Part shown: positions 7,003 to 7,723 of the stretch, one piece after another
Numbering within the stretch: position 1 is the first letter of the stretch
Layout of the letters: each line of letters begins with the position of its first letter
Source of the DNA: Chloroflexota bacterium
GTDB lineage: Bacteria; Chloroflexota; Anaerolineae; Promineifilales; Promineifilaceae
DNA: 7,723 nucleotides
Direction of reading: 5' to 3'
Assembly (NCBI GenBank): GCA_963169155.1
Contig: CAUJGI010000356.1
Location: 1-7,723, forward strand
Notes under the pieces: generated by a model
The model's database searches: none
The model's input: the letters and a program-made list of their open reading frames with translations, nothing else
What the model was told of the DNA's origin: nothing
Program-made: the position numbers and the translations under genes

Positions 7003-7723
7003 ATGCGTATCCTCTTTCTCACCCAGATCATCCCGTACCCGCCCAACGCTGGCCCTCGCGTGAAAACATGGCACGTGCTGCGCTACCTGCACGAACGCGG
7101 CCACGACGTGACCCTGGCTTCCTACGTGCGGGATGAAGAACGGCCGTACGTAACTAAATTGAACGAGGTGTGCACGGCCGTTCACACCGTCCCCATCACC
7201 CGCTCCCGTGTGGCGGATGTGGGGTATTGGCTGCACAGTCATTTTTCGGGACGGCCGTTTCTCATCGAGCGTGACGATCTGGCCGGGATGCGCCACCTGG
7301 TGCAGCGCCTGCTGGCCGAACAGGATTTTGATGTGGTGCACGCCGACCAGCTGACGATGACCCAGTTTGCCCTGGATGCCAAAAAGGGAGATGGGGGGCG
7401 ACGGCCGTTTATCATATTTGACGCCCACAATGCCACCTGGTCCATCTGGGAACGGATGCGCCAGAATGCGCCCTGGTTCCTCAAGCCTGTCTACCGGATC
7501 GAAGAAAACCGCATCAAGCGGTACGAAGGCATGTTGGTGGCGGAATTTGACCACACAATGGTGGTCATAGACCCCGACCGTGATTTGCTGCTGGCGGGGG
7601 TGGAAAACGGCAATAAGGTGGCTTTGAACGGCCGTATCAGCTCCATCCCCATCGCCGTCGATGCCCAGGTGCTGCAGCCAGTGCCGCGCCAGCCCGGTTC
7701 GCGCAACATCCTCACCCTGGGCA
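7003..7723 (+). CDS. Glycosyltransferase GT4 / group 1 family, 3'-partial
   Basis: Open from ATG 7003 to the window edge with no stop: 240 complete codons, covering the acceptor-side domain and the linker to the donor domain. The start MRILFLTQIIPYPPNAGPR, followed by WHVLRYLHERGHDVTLAS, resembles the start of the gene at 2584, so the two are probably paralogues acting on different acceptors or donors. Further family features are FDVVHADQ, FDAHNATW (139-146, H142-N143) and the EENRIKRYE helix (167-175), then DHTMVVIDPDRDLLLAG before the linker. The nucleotide-binding half, including the GGGTRLKILEAMA-type motif expected here, is beyond the window, so integrity cannot be judged. It follows the GT2 gene by 9 bases with a good ribosome binding site. 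It carries five ACGGCCGT copies in all three codon phases. Confidence 0.9.
   Translation, partial: MRILFLTQIIPYPPNAGPRVKTWHVLRYLHERGHDVTLASYVRDEERPYVTKLNEVCTAVHTVPITRSRVADVGYWLHSHFSGRPFLIERDDLAGMRHLVQRLLAEQDFDVVHADQLTMTQFALDAKKGDGGRRPFIIFDAHNATWSIWERMRQNAPWFLKPVYRIEENRIKRYEGMLVAEFDHTMVVIDPDRDLLLAGVENGNKVALNGRISSIPIAVDAQVLQPVPRQPGSRNILTLG

Larger units (their letters stand above)
129..7635. repeat. Dispersed octamer palindrome ACGGCCGT, 12 exact copies
   Basis: Exact copies start at 129, 1521, 2341, 2508, 3154, 5202, 6959, 7140, 7174, 7251, 7401 and 7628. One-base variants are at 175 (ACGGCCGC), 3237 (ACGGCCGA) and 4140 (TCGGCCGT). Eleven exact copies are inside genes and one (5202) is between the polymerase and sulfotransferase genes. 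In genes they are read in all three phases: as T-A-V (1521, 2508, 3154, 7174), as D/Y/N-G-R (2341, 6959, 7628) and as E/G/R-R-P (129, 7140, 7251, 7401). Protein sequence therefore does not explain them. Flanking bases are not conserved, so the unit is the 8-mer itself. Confidence 0.85.

Noticed and set aside
5506..7554. Antisense open frame of 682 codons on the - strand
   Set aside because: Its codon boundaries coincide with those of the sulfotransferase, GT2 and last GT4 genes, which all happen to share one frame. It stays open only because these GC-rich genes avoid TTA, CTA and TCA codons. The product is rich in His, Gln, Val and Arg without any recognisable domain.
1..7723. CRISPR arrays, tRNA or rRNA genes, insertion sequences
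   Set aside because: No regularly spaced repeat, no tRNA-like cloverleaf in the short gaps, no transposase and no terminal inverted repeats were found. The ACGGCCGT copies are irregularly spaced.

Overview
The window is a stretch of a bacterial cell-surface or extracellular polysaccharide locus. All seven recognisable protein genes lie on the + strand and are tightly packed; no gap exceeds about 65 bases. The first and last genes run off the window edges. The sequence is fairly GC-rich with GC-ending codons and few TTA, CTA or TCA codons. The taxon cannot be fixed from this window. The gene types, the mixed use of Shine-Dalgarno sites and a very frequent ACGGCCGT palindrome would fit an uncultured Chloroflexota-like (Anaerolineae-type) bacterium, but that is a low-confidence guess from general impression.

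Layout: (1) the C-terminal ~420 residues of an alkaline-phosphatase-superfamily (sulfatase-fold) protein, 1-1263; (2) a GT-B family 4 glycosyltransferase, 1269-2525; a 58-bp gap with a strong hairpin; (3) a second GT4-type enzyme, 2584-3774; (4) a polytopic O-antigen ligase/polymerase (Wzy/WaaL-type), 3771-5177, overlapping gene 3 by ATGA; a 64-bp gap holding a possible 23-codon coupling ORF; (5) a PAPS-dependent sulfotransferase, 5242-6069; (6) a GT2 enzyme of the rhamnosyltransferase-like type, 6079-6993; (7) the N-terminal 240 residues of a third GT4-type enzyme, 7003 to the window edge.

Together these suggest a Wzy-type pathway. Glycosyltransferases build a lipid-linked repeat unit in the cytoplasm, the sulfotransferase decorates a sugar or acceptor, and the membrane polymerase/ligase joins units outside. 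The sulfatase-fold protein may edit or modify the product, but its active-site position carries Thr rather than the Cys/Ser needed for formylglycine, so ordinary sulfatase activity is doubtful. No flippase, initiating transferase or nucleotide-sugar synthesis gene is visible, so the locus must extend beyond the window.

The most unusual non-coding signal is the octamer palindrome ACGGCCGT. By hand count it occurs 12 times exactly, against roughly 0.2 expected, in all three codon phases and once between genes, with five copies within 500 bp in the last gene. This resembles a highly iterated palindrome such as cyanobacterial HIP1.
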